DNA of 64,000 nucleotides from Streptomyces sp. ML-6 (GTDB lineage: Bacteria > Actinomycetota > Actinomycetes > Streptomycetales > Streptomycetaceae): NCBI RefSeq assembly GCF_030116705.1, contig NZ_JAOTIK010000001.1:248001-312000 (forward strand), given 5' to 3'. Below, piece after piece: positions 8,427 to 17,460 of this stretch. Position numbers and translations under genes: made by a program. The first letter of the stretch is position 1. Every line of letters begins with the position of its first letter. The notes beneath the pieces were generated by a model. The model ran no database searches. It had not been told where the DNA came from and saw nothing but the letters and a program-made list of their open reading frames with translations.

Positions 8427-8632
8427 CGGCCGGCCTGCGTTACGCCGCTCGCGAGCTGCCCCAGGACGTGCAGGGTGCCTTGGCCCACCGGGGTGGGGGC
8501 CAGCAGTATTCCGAGCGCCAGGACGATGACGACGGTCATCTTCTCGTCGAAGCGGCTACGGGCCTGCGTACGCCGACGCAGCCGCAGGACGACGACAACT
8601 GCGAGCAGCACCGCCACATTGATGGTCAGCAA
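8423..8632 (-). CDS. Small two-helix membrane protein coupled to Mrr-like gene
   Basis: About 69 residues with two hydrophobic segments (INVAVLLAVVVVLRL and MTVVIVLALGILLAP) separated by a basic loop rich in Arg. The TTG at 8630-8632 is preferred as start because a perfect AGGAGG ends nine bases before it; an in-frame TTG 18 bases upstream overlaps that ribosome site. The gene ends in a GTGA overlap with the membrane-anchored Mrr-like nuclease, implying coupled expression and perhaps a complex in the membrane. No family is recognised. It could be an inhibitor, anchor or activator of the nuclease, or an unrelated small membrane protein. Confidence 0.6.
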   Translation of the reverse strand: MLTINVAVLLAVVVVLRLRRRTQARSRFDEKMTVVIVLALGILLAPTPVGQGTLHVLGQLASGVTQAGR

Positions 8633-8921
8633 CCGTCCAGACCTCCTCAACGACCAGTCACCATTCGGGGACGCAGAGTGTCAGTCCCGTTCTCCTGTGT
8701 AGCCGGATACCGGTCGGGCCGGAGGACAGTTGCTGACGAATGGCACGAAGCGATCGGTCCTGGCCGAATATCACGCGACTGCCGGCCGGAGGAACCTGCC
8801 CCGCCCCGCCCCTCACGCACGAGGTGGATCCATGCCTTCAGGCGGGCCATCGGGGAGGGGGGTGTGCCCTTCTCCGATGCCGATGTGGTCGCCGTGGTCG
8901 CGCGTGTCCGACACTGTGGTG

Positions 8922-9686
8922 ATGGATCAGCTCGAACAGACCGTCGGAATCGTCCGCGACACATTGGGGCCGGACCTCGTCGGCACGTATCTCCACGGGT
9001 CCGCCGTGCTCGGGGGTCTCGTCCCGGCCAGTGACCTGGACGTCCTGGCCGTCGCACGCCGGAGCCTGAGTGGCCGTCAGCGGAGATCGCTCCTGGAGGG
9101 GCTGCTGGAGATCTCCGGTCTCACGCCCGCGGTCCGGCCGGTCGAACTCACCGTGGTGGTCCAGTCCGAGGTCCGTCCCTGGAGGTTCCCGCCGACCGGT
9201 GACTTCCTCCACGGCGAGTGGCTGCGTGCCGAATACGAGGCGGGACACGTTCCGCGGCCCGGTCCGATGCCGGACCTCGCCCTCGTGCTCACCGCGGTCC
9301 TGGCGGGCGATCACCCCTTGACCGGACCCCGTCCCGCCGAGGTCCTCGACCCGGTGCCGCACGCCGACCTCGTGCGGGCGAGCGTCGAGGGCGTCCCCGC
9401 GCTCCTGGAGGAAGTGGAGGACGACACCCGCAACGTCCTGCTCACCCTCGCGCGCGTCTGGACCACCCTCGCCACGGGCGGGATCAGGTCGAAGGACGCC
9501 GCCGCCGACTGGGCCCTCGCCCGACTGCCCCCGGAGCACCGCCCCGTCCTGGAACACGCCAGGAACCTGTACCTCACCCGCCACTACCAGGACGAGACCT
9601 GGAGCGACGAGCTGAGGGCCCGGGTGCGCCCGCACGTCGAGCACGTGCTCACCGAAATCGACGCTCCGCACCACCCACGGCCGTGA
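8922..9686 (+). CDS. AadA-like aminoglycoside adenylyltransferase family protein
   Basis: A 254-residue nucleotidyltransferase of the ANT(3'')/ANT(9) type, which adenylylates aminoglycoside or spectinomycin-like hydroxyls using ATP. The N-terminal domain has LHGSAVLGGLVPASDLDVLAV (about residues 27-47), containing the GS loop and the paired catalytic aspartates of DLD. The C-terminal helical domain (about 150-250) shows NVLLTLARVWTTLATGGI and DWALARLP, matching the DUF4111 part of AadA. ATG 8922 is chosen; two in-frame GTG codons lie immediately before it. Chromosomal copies are common in Streptomyces and may or may not confer measurable resistance. A strong terminator follows at 9700. Confidence 0.85.
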   Translation: MDQLEQTVGIVRDTLGPDLVGTYLHGSAVLGGLVPASDLDVLAVARRSLSGRQRRSLLEGLLEISGLTPAVRPVELTVVVQSEVRPWRFPPTGDFLHGEWLRAEYEAGHVPRPGPMPDLALVLTAVLAGDHPLTGPRPAEVLDPVPHADLVRASVEGVPALLEEVEDDTRNVLLTLARVWTTLATGGIRSKDAAADWALARLPPEHRPVLEHARNLYLTRHYQDETWSDELRARVRPHVEHVLTEIDAPHHPRP

Positions 9687-9699
9687 TCCCGGTACGAGG

Positions 9700-9728
9700 G
9701 AGTCCCCGCCGGTCGTCGGCGGGGACTC
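9700..9728 (+). terminator. Terminator hairpin after aadA-like gene
   Basis: A perfect 12-bp stem, GAGTCCCCGCCG / CGGCGGGGACTC, with a 5-base loop (GTCGT) starts 14 bases after the stop codon. This is a strong intrinsic-type hairpin without a T-tract. Confidence 0.75.
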
Positions 9729-9821
9729 CGTGGTGCCACCCCCCTTGGTGTCGCCACCGACACCTCCCACCCGCTGCCTGGAGCCAGTGACCGGTGCCCG
9801 GGCCGGGACCAGAGTGGTGCC

Positions 9822-11354
9822 ATGCCCACTCGACGCGAAACCCTCGCCGCCTCCGCCGCCCTCACCGGCGGCGTCCTCCTGTCCGCCGCACCGTCCGCGG
9901 CGGCCGGTCCCCGCACGACGCCGGAACGCGCGGCGGCCGTGTCCGATCGGCGTTCCGGTACCGCCATCGCCCTCACCCACGCCACCGTCCTCGGCGCGGG
10001 CGCCGACCACACCGTCCTCGTGCACGACGGCCGCATCACCCGTACGGGCCGTTCGGCCGAGGTTCCGGTTCCCCCCGGGGCGACGGTGTACGACCTGACC
10101 GGCAAGTACATCGTCCCGGGCGGCCTCGTCGAGTCCCACGTCCACAACAACGGGCCGGAAGACGTGCTGCCGCCCCTCTTCCCGCTCAACGGTGTGACCG
10201 CGGTGCGCGAGATGTGGGGCAGGCCGGTCCACCACGAGTGGCGGGACAAGGTCCGCGCGGGTGAACTCCTCGGCCCCCGCTGGGTGATCGCCGGTTCGAT
10301 CATCGACGGGAGCCCCTCGCTGTGGGCCGGAGACCTCGAAGAACGCGTCGTCGAGGTCACCGACGCCCCGTCCGCGCGCCGCGCGGTGCGCGGGACGAAG
10401 GCGAGCGGCGCCGACTTCGTCAAGGTGTACTCGCGGCTCACGCCCGAGGCGTACGAGGCGATCGCCGACGAGTCCCGTCGGCAGGGCCTGCGTTACGCGG
10501 GTCACTGCCCCGACACCCTGCCCATCGCCCGTGCGAGTGACGCCGGGCAGCAGTCCATCGAGCACCTCCACGCCCTCCTCCTCGCCACTTCGGCCCGGGA
10601 GTCCGAGATCAGGCGGGCCATGGCGAAGGTCCGCATCGACCCCGCCACCGGCACCAGCTTCGAGCGCTATGCGAGCTGGTTCCGGCAGGTGCACGCGGTG
10701 GAGTGGCGGGCGGTGCAGACGTACGACGTCGGCCGCGCCCGTGCCCTGTTCGACCGGCTCGCCGCCAACGGCACCCGCGTCGTACCGACCCTCACCGTCC
10801 ACCATTCCTTGGAGCGCACCGCCCAACTCCCCGATGACTCGCCCGAGTTCGCCTATCTGCCCGGCTGGATGACCGGAGAATGGCCCACCGTCTGGTCCGC
10901 CCTGACCGCAGGACGGACCGCGCGGGACACCGCCCGCATCCACCGGATCTACGAGCACCGGCTGCGCCTCGTCGCGGAACTCCACCGGGCCGGTGTGCAG
11001 TTGCTCGCGGGCACCGACACCGGCACCGGCTACGCGGTACCCGGCTTCTCCCTCCACCACGAGCTGGAACTGCTCGCCGAGGCCGGGCTGCCCACCCGGG
11101 ACGTCCTCCGCGCCGCGACCACCGCGCCCGCCCGGATGCTCGGCCTGCCCGCCGACCGCGCCGATCTGCTGGTCCTGGACGCGGACCCGCGCACCGATGT
11201 CCGCCATACCCGACGGATCGACTCCGTCCTGGTCGCGGGCCGTTATCTGGACCGTGCGGAGCGCCTGCGCCTGCTGTCCGACGTGGCACGCGCCGCCGCC
11301 GCGAGCGAGCCCCCGGCCACGGGTGTCGCGGCTCCCCACGTCTGCGCCCACTGA
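9822..11354 (+). CDS. Secreted amidohydrolase (imidazolonepropionase-like, M38 type)
   Basis: A 510-residue metal-dependent hydrolase with a Tat-type leader: TRRETLAAS, a hydrophobic stretch and an ASAAA-like cleavage region near residue 28. The binuclear metal site of the amidohydrolase superfamily is complete: H106 and H108 in SHVH, probable carboxylated K201 (DFVKVYS), H228 (YAGHCPD), H248 (SIEHLH) and D399 (LAGTDTG). The N- and C-terminal beta-sandwich pieces end in DLLVLDADPRTDVRHT. Relatives include secreted prolidases and carboxypeptidases and many uncharacterised enzymes. Export via Tat would allow folding with metals in the cytoplasm. The gene is convergent with the subtilase, with a shared terminator at 11370. 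Confidence 0.85.
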   Translation: MPTRRETLAASAALTGGVLLSAAPSAAAGPRTTPERAAAVSDRRSGTAIALTHATVLGAGADHTVLVHDGRITRTGRSAEVPVPPGATVYDLTGKYIVPGGLVESHVHNNGPEDVLPPLFPLNGVTAVREMWGRPVHHEWRDKVRAGELLGPRWVIAGSIIDGSPSLWAGDLEERVVEVTDAPSARRAVRGTKASGADFVKVYSRLTPEAYEAIADESRRQGLRYAGHCPDTLPIARASDAGQQSIEHLHALLLATSARESEIRRAMAKVRIDPATGTSFERYASWFRQVHAVEWRAVQTYDVGRARALFDRLAANGTRVVPTLTVHHSLERTAQLPDDSPEFAYLPGWMTGEWPTVWSALTAGRTARDTARIHRIYEHRLRLVAELHRAGVQLLAGTDTGTGYAVPGFSLHHELELLAEAGLPTRDVLRAATTAPARMLGLPADRADLLVLDADPRTDVRHTRRIDSVLVAGRYLDRAERLRLLSDVARAAAASEPPATGVAAPHVCAH

Positions 11355-11369
11355 CGGCCCGACCCGGCC

Positions 11370-11404
11370 GGGCCGCGTGGCGAACGTACTGGCCCACGCG
11401 GCCC
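11370..11404. terminator. Bidirectional terminator between amidohydrolase and subtilase
   Basis: An 11-bp perfect stem, GGGCCGCGTGG / CCACGCGGCCC, with a 13-base loop lies in the 71-base gap between two convergent genes. It can serve both. Confidence 0.65.
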
Positions 11405-11425
11405 TGCCGGGTGTCTACCGGGTGC

Positions 11426-14400
11426 TCACCGGACGTCGTAGGCGCGGGTGACGGTCTGGGTGACCGCGTTGCCGTTGGCGTCGGTGAAGGCCGCCTTCAG
11501 GGTGACCTTCTCACCGGAGGCTCCGGTGTGGTCGAGGACCGCCGTCCAGCGGCCGTCCTGCTGCTCGGTCGGCGCCTGGGTCCAGGTGGTGCCCCCGTCG
11601 TAGGAGTAGGACAGCGTGGCCTTCGTGAGCGCGGCCGGGGTGTATCCGGCGTGGCCCTCGACGGACAGGCCGACCTTCAGGTCCTTCTCCGCGGGCAGGG
11701 TCTTCATGCCGTCCACCGGCAGGTCGTAGGCCGGGAAGAGCAGCGGCAGGCCGCGCGAGAAGACGTCCGTCTCCCGGTGGGAGCGGAAGGTCCAGGAGGT
11801 GGAGACGGCGGTGGAGCGCAGCCAGTTCCGGTCCGAGGACGCGATCTTCTGCAGGTTCTGGGTCAGCTCGTAGACGGAGTCGTCGTCCGGCACCTCGAAC
11901 ACGCCGTAGGGGTCGACGCGCTTGCCGATCAGCTCGCCGTCGCGCTTCAGCGCCAGGTTGCCGATGTCACCGAAGGAGCCGCCGTAGGACCAGTGGTCCC
12001 CGGAGCCGTCGAGCCAGAACCCGGTCTGGAAGCCCATCAGGTTGCCCTGGCGCTCGGCGGTCAGCAGCAGTTTGCCGTCGGTGTCACGCGGCGCGGACGG
12101 CCTCAGGAGGTCGCCGTACCACTCCTCGGTGCGGTGCTCCCCGGGCCGGTAGACACGGTTCTGGTCTCCCATGAACGCGGCGAACGGGAAGCTGGTCATG
12201 GCGCCGTGGTACCAGACGGCGTCCTCGGCGGCCGTGTAGTAGGCGGTGCGGGTACCGGGCACGTGCACCGAGCCGTACGGGCTCACGGGAACGTACGCGG
12301 CGCTGTCCTCGGCGGGGCGCAGGAACAGGGCGTCGAGGTAGTCCGCTTCCTTGCCCATGGCGTTCCAGGTCTCGGTGACCCGCGCCAGCCGGGAGTCCTT
12401 GGGCCGGTACGTCCGGTCGGCGCCGAGCGGGCCGTGGGTGGGGAACGTCAGGTTGTAGACGTACGACGAGTCGTCCTGGGAGCCGGAGGCACGCCAGGTG
12501 GGCCGGAACGTGAAGGTGCCGTCCGTGACGCGCCCGTCGATGTCCGCGTAGAACTTCTGGACGGTGCCGTCCGTGGTCAGCGAGCCGGAGACCAGCCAGG
12601 TGTCGTCCCAGGTGCGGGCATAGCTGAAGGTGGTCGTGTCCACCTTCGCGGGCCGTTCGGTGTCCAGGCTCAGCCGGTGGGCCTTGCGGGCGTCGAGGAC
12701 GACGGTGGTGTCCCGGGTGAGACGGAGCTGCGGCTGCGCGAGGTAGCTCATCGATTCGGGCGCGTTGCCGGCGCCGTACGTCGTCACGAAGCCGCTGAGG
12801 GAGTAGCTTCCCGGACGGACGCGGTAGGTCTGGTCGGGCGCTCCGGCGTTCTTGCGGCGCTCTCCCTCGTCGGTGTCCAGGCTGACGAGGTCCAGGGAGG
12901 AGTCGCCGGTCGCGGCGGCACCGTTGCGGTCGAGGGTCTTGACCCGGAGCGTGACCGTCTCCGGCTCGACGTGGAGCGTGACCGGCACGGAGACGTGCAC
13001 GTCGTTTCCGGTGGCCAGGATCCGGCCGGTGACCGCGCCGTACTGGGAGTCCTGGAGGCGGGCGGTGGGGTCGATCCGCACCGGCAGCTGGACGGTGGCC
13101 CCTGCGGGGACCGTCAGCTTGCGCTGCTCCGCCTTGATGATGCCGGAGCGGACCGCGCTGCCGTCGTTGCCGTGCACGTCACTGACCTTCAGGTCCAGGG
13201 TGACGTCCTTGGTGCCGGTGTTGGTGAACGGCACCTGCACGGTGGTGCGGTCGGACGCGTCCTGGGGCCAGTTGTAGCTGCCGGCCTGGACGGAGGGAGC
13301 CGCGAGCACCTTCTGGTTCACCGCGGCGAACACGTCGAGGACGCCGCCGCCGGTCTCCTCGGCACCGGCCACCTTCCCGCCGGTGCGGGCCGAGGAGACG
13401 AGTGCGGCCTTGATCTGCTGCGCGGTCCAGTCCGGGTGGGCCTGGCGGAGGATGGCCGCGGCGCCCGCCACGTGCGGGGTCGCCATCGAGGTGCCGGACA
13501 TCGACCGGTAGGCGTAGACGCCGCGGCCGCCGGCGGAGGCCGCCGAGATGTCGACGCCCGGGGCCGCGATCTCGGGCTTGAGCGTGTGCGTGACGGCCAC
13601 GGGGCCGCGGCTGGAGAACTGGGCGGTGGTGTCGTCCCGGTCCACGGCGCCGACGGTCAGCACGTCGGGCACGCACCCGGGCGAGGAGACGGTCTCGGTG
13701 CCCGGTCCGGAGTTGCCCGCGGCGACGACGAACAGGGTGTGCTTGCTCTGCGCGAGCTGCTCCGTGGCCTGTGCCACCGGGTCGGTGCAGTCCCTGGCCG
13801 ACAGGTTGCCCAGGCTCATGGAGACGATGTCGGCCTGCTGGTCGACGGCCCACTGCATCCCGGCGATGACCCAGGAGTCCAGACCGGCCCCGCTGTCGTT
13901 GAGGACCTTTCCGATGAGCAGGGAGGTGCCGGGGGCGACGCCCTTCTTCTTGCCGTCGCTCGCGGCGCCGGACCCGCCGACCGTGGAGGCGGTGTGGGTG
14001 CCGTGGCCCACATAGTCGTCGGAGGTCTTGGAGTCCGTGAAGTTCTTGGTACCGGTGATCCGGTCGGCCAGGTCCGGGTGCTCGGCGTCCGCGCCCGTGT
14101 CCAGCACGGCGACCTTGGTGTTCTTGCCGTCGTAGCCGGCCCCCCATGCCTCGGGCGCGTGGACCTGCTTGGTGGACCGGTCCAGAGTGGCCTCGACCTT
14201 GCCGTCCAGCCACAGCTTCTTCAGCGCGGAGGCGGAACGCGAGCGGGGGTCGGTGACGTCCCGCCAGAACGTGGCGGCGGTGTCCTTGTCCGCCTTGAGC
14301 GCCACGCCGCCCACGGCGGGGAGCAGCAGGCTCTGCTCGGAGCCGCGAGGTGCCTCCGGCGCGTTCCTGGCGACATTCACGCCATTCCCGTAGGTGGCGA

Positions 14401-14818
14401 TCAGCGGGAGCGCGTCGGTGTGCGCGTCGTCGTAGCCCTGGCGGATGAGACCGGTGACGTTGAACAACTGGTCGTCGACCACGCCCTCGCTGATGGCCCG
14501 GGTGACGCCGTCGGGATAGACGTAGAGGTCCTCGCCCGACTGGTAGGTCCGGAACATCGGCTGCGTGCCGTCCTCACGGGGCAGCACCGCCGCGGAGCTG
14601 CGGCCCGACTTGTCCGTGGTCACAAGGACCTTGTCGCCGGTGACGAGCGTGACCGTCGTCTGCTTGCCGCGGTTCTGCGCGGCCTCGCTGCCGACGATGG
14701 GTCTCTTCCCCGAGGCGGCGTCATGGGGCGCGTCCGCCGCCCCGGACGGCGTGACCGCCGTGAAGGCCAGGGTCGCGGCGGACGCCGCACCCATGGCTAT
14801 ACGCGTGATGGGATGCAT
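11426..14818 (-). CDS. Large secreted S8 subtilisin-like serine protease
   Basis: A 1,130-residue exported protease. A signal peptide covers residues 1-35 (MHPITRIAMG, hydrophobic core, PSGAADA). A propeptide of about 190 residues follows, then the S8 catalytic domain with Asp240 (AVLDTGADAEHPD), His272 (GHGTHTAS), oxyanion Asn369 (AAGNSGPG) and Ser444 (GTSMATPHVAG). The C-terminal 600 or so residues are beta-rich and include a fibronectin/Ig-like part just after the catalytic domain. The ATG at 14816-14818 has GGGAG five bases upstream. Likely role is degradation of extracellular protein during growth on peptide substrates. The divergently placed-in-series LuxR regulator immediately upstream on the same strand is a candidate controller. 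Confidence 0.92.
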   Translation of the reverse strand: MHPITRIAMGAASAATLAFTAVTPSGAADAPHDAASGKRPIVGSEAAQNRGKQTTVTLVTGDKVLVTTDKSGRSSAAVLPREDGTQPMFRTYQSGEDLYVYPDGVTRAISEGVVDDQLFNVTGLIRQGYDDAHTDALPLIATYGNGVNVARNAPEAPRGSEQSLLLPAVGGVALKADKDTAATFWRDVTDPRSRSASALKKLWLDGKVEATLDRSTKQVHAPEAWGAGYDGKNTKVAVLDTGADAEHPDLADRITGTKNFTDSKTSDDYVGHGTHTASTVGGSGAASDGKKKGVAPGTSLLIGKVLNDSGAGLDSWVIAGMQWAVDQQADIVSMSLGNLSARDCTDPVAQATEQLAQSKHTLFVVAAGNSGPGTETVSSPGCVPDVLTVGAVDRDDTTAQFSSRGPVAVTHTLKPEIAAPGVDISAASAGGRGVYAYRSMSGTSMATPHVAGAAAILRQAHPDWTAQQIKAALVSSARTGGKVAGAEETGGGVLDVFAAVNQKVLAAPSVQAGSYNWPQDASDRTTVQVPFTNTGTKDVTLDLKVSDVHGNDGSAVRSGIIKAEQRKLTVPAGATVQLPVRIDPTARLQDSQYGAVTGRILATGNDVHVSVPVTLHVEPETVTLRVKTLDRNGAAATGDSSLDLVSLDTDEGERRKNAGAPDQTYRVRPGSYSLSGFVTTYGAGNAPESMSYLAQPQLRLTRDTTVVLDARKAHRLSLDTERPAKVDTTTFSYARTWDDTWLVSGSLTTDGTVQKFYADIDGRVTDGTFTFRPTWRASGSQDDSSYVYNLTFPTHGPLGADRTYRPKDSRLARVTETWNAMGKEADYLDALFLRPAEDSAAYVPVSPYGSVHVPGTRTAYYTAAEDAVWYHGAMTSFPFAAFMGDQNRVYRPGEHRTEEWYGDLLRPSAPRDTDGKLLLTAERQGNLMGFQTGFWLDGSGDHWSYGGSFGDIGNLALKRDGELIGKRVDPYGVFEVPDDDSVYELTQNLQKIASSDRNWLRSTAVSTSWTFRSHRETDVFSRGLPLLFPAYDLPVDGMKTLPAEKDLKVGLSVEGHAGYTPAALTKATLSYSYDGGTTWTQAPTEQQDGRWTAVLDHTGASGEKVTLKAAFTDANGNAVTQTVTRAYDVR

Positions 14819-14950
14819 GAATCTCCCTACTCGGCACAAAGATTTGGTGCGGCTGCAGCCTGGCAGACATGCGCATGGTGCAGGGATGCCTGCGCGTGAC
14901 GGGTTTCCCGCATGTCGGTTTTCCGTCAGGCGGTCATGCCGGGGTGCTGG

Positions 14951-15985
14951 TCACAGCCAGCCCGCGCGGGCCGCGTGCCAGCCGAGCTGCAGTCGGGAGT
15001 CCGCTCCCGCGAGGTCCATCAGGCGGCGCGTCCGCCGCTCCACGGTCCGGATGGAGACGCCGAGCTGCGAGGCCGCACGCCGGTCGGAGACCCCCGCCAA
15101 CAGCAGGGACAGGACCTCGAGTTCGCCTTCGGTCGGCTGTTTCTCCGCTGCGACCTGCGCCCGTACACCCGTGGTGGTGGGGTACAGCGGCCGGGCCTGC
15201 GCCCACTCCTTCTCGAACAGGTGCACAAGGGCGGTGAGCAGGCCGCTGCGGTGCACGACGATGGCGCTCGGTTCGCCGCAGGAGCCGACCACTTCCAGCG
15301 GCACCATGGCGCGTTCCCGGTCCGAGACGACCATCTTCAGCGGCAGGGTCTCGACCAGGCGGAGTTCCAGCCCCGCCGTGATGGCCTCCCGCATGTCCGG
15401 CGCCACCTCGTGTCCGTCGAGGTAGTCCTTCGTGGCCACTACCCGGAACTCGACCCCGCGGTCCAGTGCGGAGCTCTCCGCCAGGTCGGTGTCCTCGCGC
15501 GGCACCGCGATCGGCGCGCCCACGAGGAACACGAGCAGTTCGCGCTGCGCGCCGCGCTGCAACTGGTGGAACCGGTGGGCGACCTGCTCCACGCCGACGA
15601 CCACCTCCACGACGCTGCCCGCGGAGTGCGCGGCGGTGTTCCGGTACTGCTCGGTGAGCACCGAGAACGCGGTCTCGGCCCGTTGCAGCGCGTTGCGCTG
15701 CTCGACGAGGAGCGGGGCGAGGGCCACGGACGGCGGGGTGAGCCGGTAGCGGGTGGCGGGGCCGTCGCCGGTTTCCCGGCCGGCCGGGGCGGGTGCCCCG
15801 CCGCCCGCTTCCTCGGACACCACCGCGACCAGGCCGCGTGCCGCCAGGTCGCGCAGGACGCGGGCGATGCCGGCACGTTCCAGTCCGGTCTGCCGGACGA
15901 GGTCCTGGGCGGAGGCGGACGACCGGGGCAGCAGAGCGGTGTAGACGGCCTCCTCGGCCGGTCCCAGCCCCAGCGCCCGCAGCAT
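14951..15985 (-). CDS. TrmB-like/LuxR-type transcriptional regulator
   Basis: A 344-residue regulator with two DNA-binding elements. Residues 1-60 (GLGPAEEAVYTALL, ERAGIARVLRDLAARGLV) resemble a TrmB-type winged helix. The C-terminal 55 residues are a LuxR/GerE helix-turn-helix (ELEVLSLLLAGVSDRRAASQLGVS, TVERRTRRLMDLAG). The middle (about 100-270) resembles the phospholipase D-like sensor half of TrmB-like proteins. This two-headed architecture is widespread in Streptomyces, often beside secreted hydrolases. Here the gene lies 130 bases upstream of the S8 protease on the same strand, so it may activate it. The inducer is unknown. Confidence 0.85.
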   Translation of the reverse strand: MLRALGLGPAEEAVYTALLPRSSASAQDLVRQTGLERAGIARVLRDLAARGLVAVVSEEAGGGAPAPAGRETGDGPATRYRLTPPSVALAPLLVEQRNALQRAETAFSVLTEQYRNTAAHSAGSVVEVVVGVEQVAHRFHQLQRGAQRELLVFLVGAPIAVPREDTDLAESSALDRGVEFRVVATKDYLDGHEVAPDMREAITAGLELRLVETLPLKMVVSDRERAMVPLEVVGSCGEPSAIVVHRSGLLTALVHLFEKEWAQARPLYPTTTGVRAQVAAEKQPTEGELEVLSLLLAGVSDRRAASQLGVSIRTVERRTRRLMDLAGADSRLQLGWHAARAGWL

Positions 15986-16158
15986 CCGGTTCCCTCCCCC
16001 TTTTCGGACGGAACCCTATCCCTGCCGCCCGGCGCGCCGTGCGCCGACCCGGAATGCCTGCCGCCGGGAGGGGCGCGGACGTCCGGCGAGGCGCGGTCGC
16101 CCTGCGGTCGGGGGCTGTCTACGGTAAAGGGAAATGCACCATCTGTCCCGGAGGTCCC

Positions 16159-17280
16159 GTGCTCCGCAAGCATTCGAAGAAGCCGACGCGCCCGGTGGAG
16201 GCCATCGAGCCCCCGAGCGGGACCGAAGTCGTGATCGCCGTCGCCGTGGTGACTCTGCTGGTGGCGGTTCTGGGGGCCCTGTCGCAGTCCCCGGTGTGGC
16301 TTCTCGGGCTTCTCGTGTTCCTTCCGGGGGCGGCGTCCGCGCTGTGCACCGTCCGGCAGACGCAGTTCGTGGCCGCCTGGACCGAGTTCGTCGTCGTTCT
16401 CGCCATGCTGGTCCGGCAGGGGGACGGATGGCCGTGGCTCGACAGGATCCTCATGATCCTGCTCACCCTCGTCCTGGGGGCGGCCTCCGTCTACGCGTGC
16501 CACCGCCGCATCAACCGGGAGCAGGAGATGATGCGGCTGCGTTCCACCGCGGCCGCGATGCAGCGTCACATCCTGCGCCCCCTGCCGATGCTCACCGACG
16601 ACGTCCTGGTGAACGGGGTGTACGAGCCGGTGCAGGAGGACCGTCTGGTCGGCGGGGACATCTACGACGTCGTCGACTCGCCGTGGGGTACCCGGGTGCT
16701 GATCGGCGACGTCCAGGGAAAGGGTCTTCCGGCGGTCGGCGCCGCGTTCGCCGTCATCGGTGCCTTTCGTGCGACGGCCCACCGGGAGCCCACCCTGACC
16801 GCGCTCGTCGACGCCCTGGACGCCTCCGTCGTACGGCACAACTCCTATGCCGCGCAGACCGGCGACGACGAGCGGTTCGTCACCGCGCTCGTCCTCAGCA
16901 TCGACGCGGGCGCGGAGGCGCAGGCCATCAACTGCGGTCACATCCTGCCGCAGTTGTTGCAGGACGCCTCCGTCACGACGCCGGCCCTCACCTCCGGTGT
17001 CCCCCTCGGTCTCGCCGATCTCGCGGACGAACCCGCGACGGTCGACTGGTTCGTCTTCCCGCCCGGGGCGACCCTGCTCCTGACCACGGACGGGCTCACC
17101 GAGACCCGTGGTGCGGACGGTTCGTTCTACCCCCTCACCGAGAGCCTCACCCGGTACGTGTCGCTCTCCCCCACCGATCTGCCGCGCGCGCTCTGCGACG
17201 ACGCGCGTGCGTTCGCCGGGGGCGGCGACCGGCACGACGACGTGGCGGTGCTGACGGTGCGCCGGTCCCCGCGCCGCTGA
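16159..17280 (+). CDS. Membrane-bound PP2C/SpoIIE-family serine phosphatase
   Basis: A 373-residue protein with three or four N-terminal membrane helices (about residues 23-43, 46-64, 71-86, 95-113) and a cytoplasmic SpoIIE-type phosphatase domain (about 150-370). The metal-binding motifs are intact: DRLVGGDIYDV, IGDVQGKGLPAVGAAFA, TTDGLTETR and DRHDDVAVLTV. Such enzymes dephosphorylate anti-anti-sigma proteins in partner-switching pathways in the Streptomyces stress and development network. GTG 16159 has GGAGG four bases upstream. No kinase or anti-sigma antagonist gene lies beside it, so its partner must be elsewhere. Confidence 0.88.
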   Translation: MLRKHSKKPTRPVEAIEPPSGTEVVIAVAVVTLLVAVLGALSQSPVWLLGLLVFLPGAASALCTVRQTQFVAAWTEFVVVLAMLVRQGDGWPWLDRILMILLTLVLGAASVYACHRRINREQEMMRLRSTAAAMQRHILRPLPMLTDDVLVNGVYEPVQEDRLVGGDIYDVVDSPWGTRVLIGDVQGKGLPAVGAAFAVIGAFRATAHREPTLTALVDALDASVVRHNSYAAQTGDDERFVTALVLSIDAGAEAQAINCGHILPQLLQDASVTTPALTSGVPLGLADLADEPATVDWFVFPPGATLLLTTDGLTETRGADGSFYPLTESLTRYVSLSPTDLPRALCDDARAFAGGGDRHDDVAVLTVRRSPRR

Positions 17281-17460
17281 CGGGCCGGGCGCGTCCGGTG
17301 TTCCGGTGGTCCGCCGGGCCCGTCGCCCCGTCGCCGGTCGCCGCCCGACGGGGACGCGCCGCACGGGCCCGAAAAACAGCCGCGGCCCCGCCACCGCCCG
17401 GGGGTCCGCGCGGTTGTCAGGGGGCCGTTCCCTCGGCCGGACCCGACCAGGAGTGATGCC

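Noticed and set aside
10880..14899. A 1,339-codon open frame on the plus strand, antisense to the subtilase gene
   Set aside because: It is a shadow produced by high GC in third positions of the protease gene. Its sequence is low-complexity Arg/Gly/Val-rich with no domain, whereas the minus frame has a full S8 triad.
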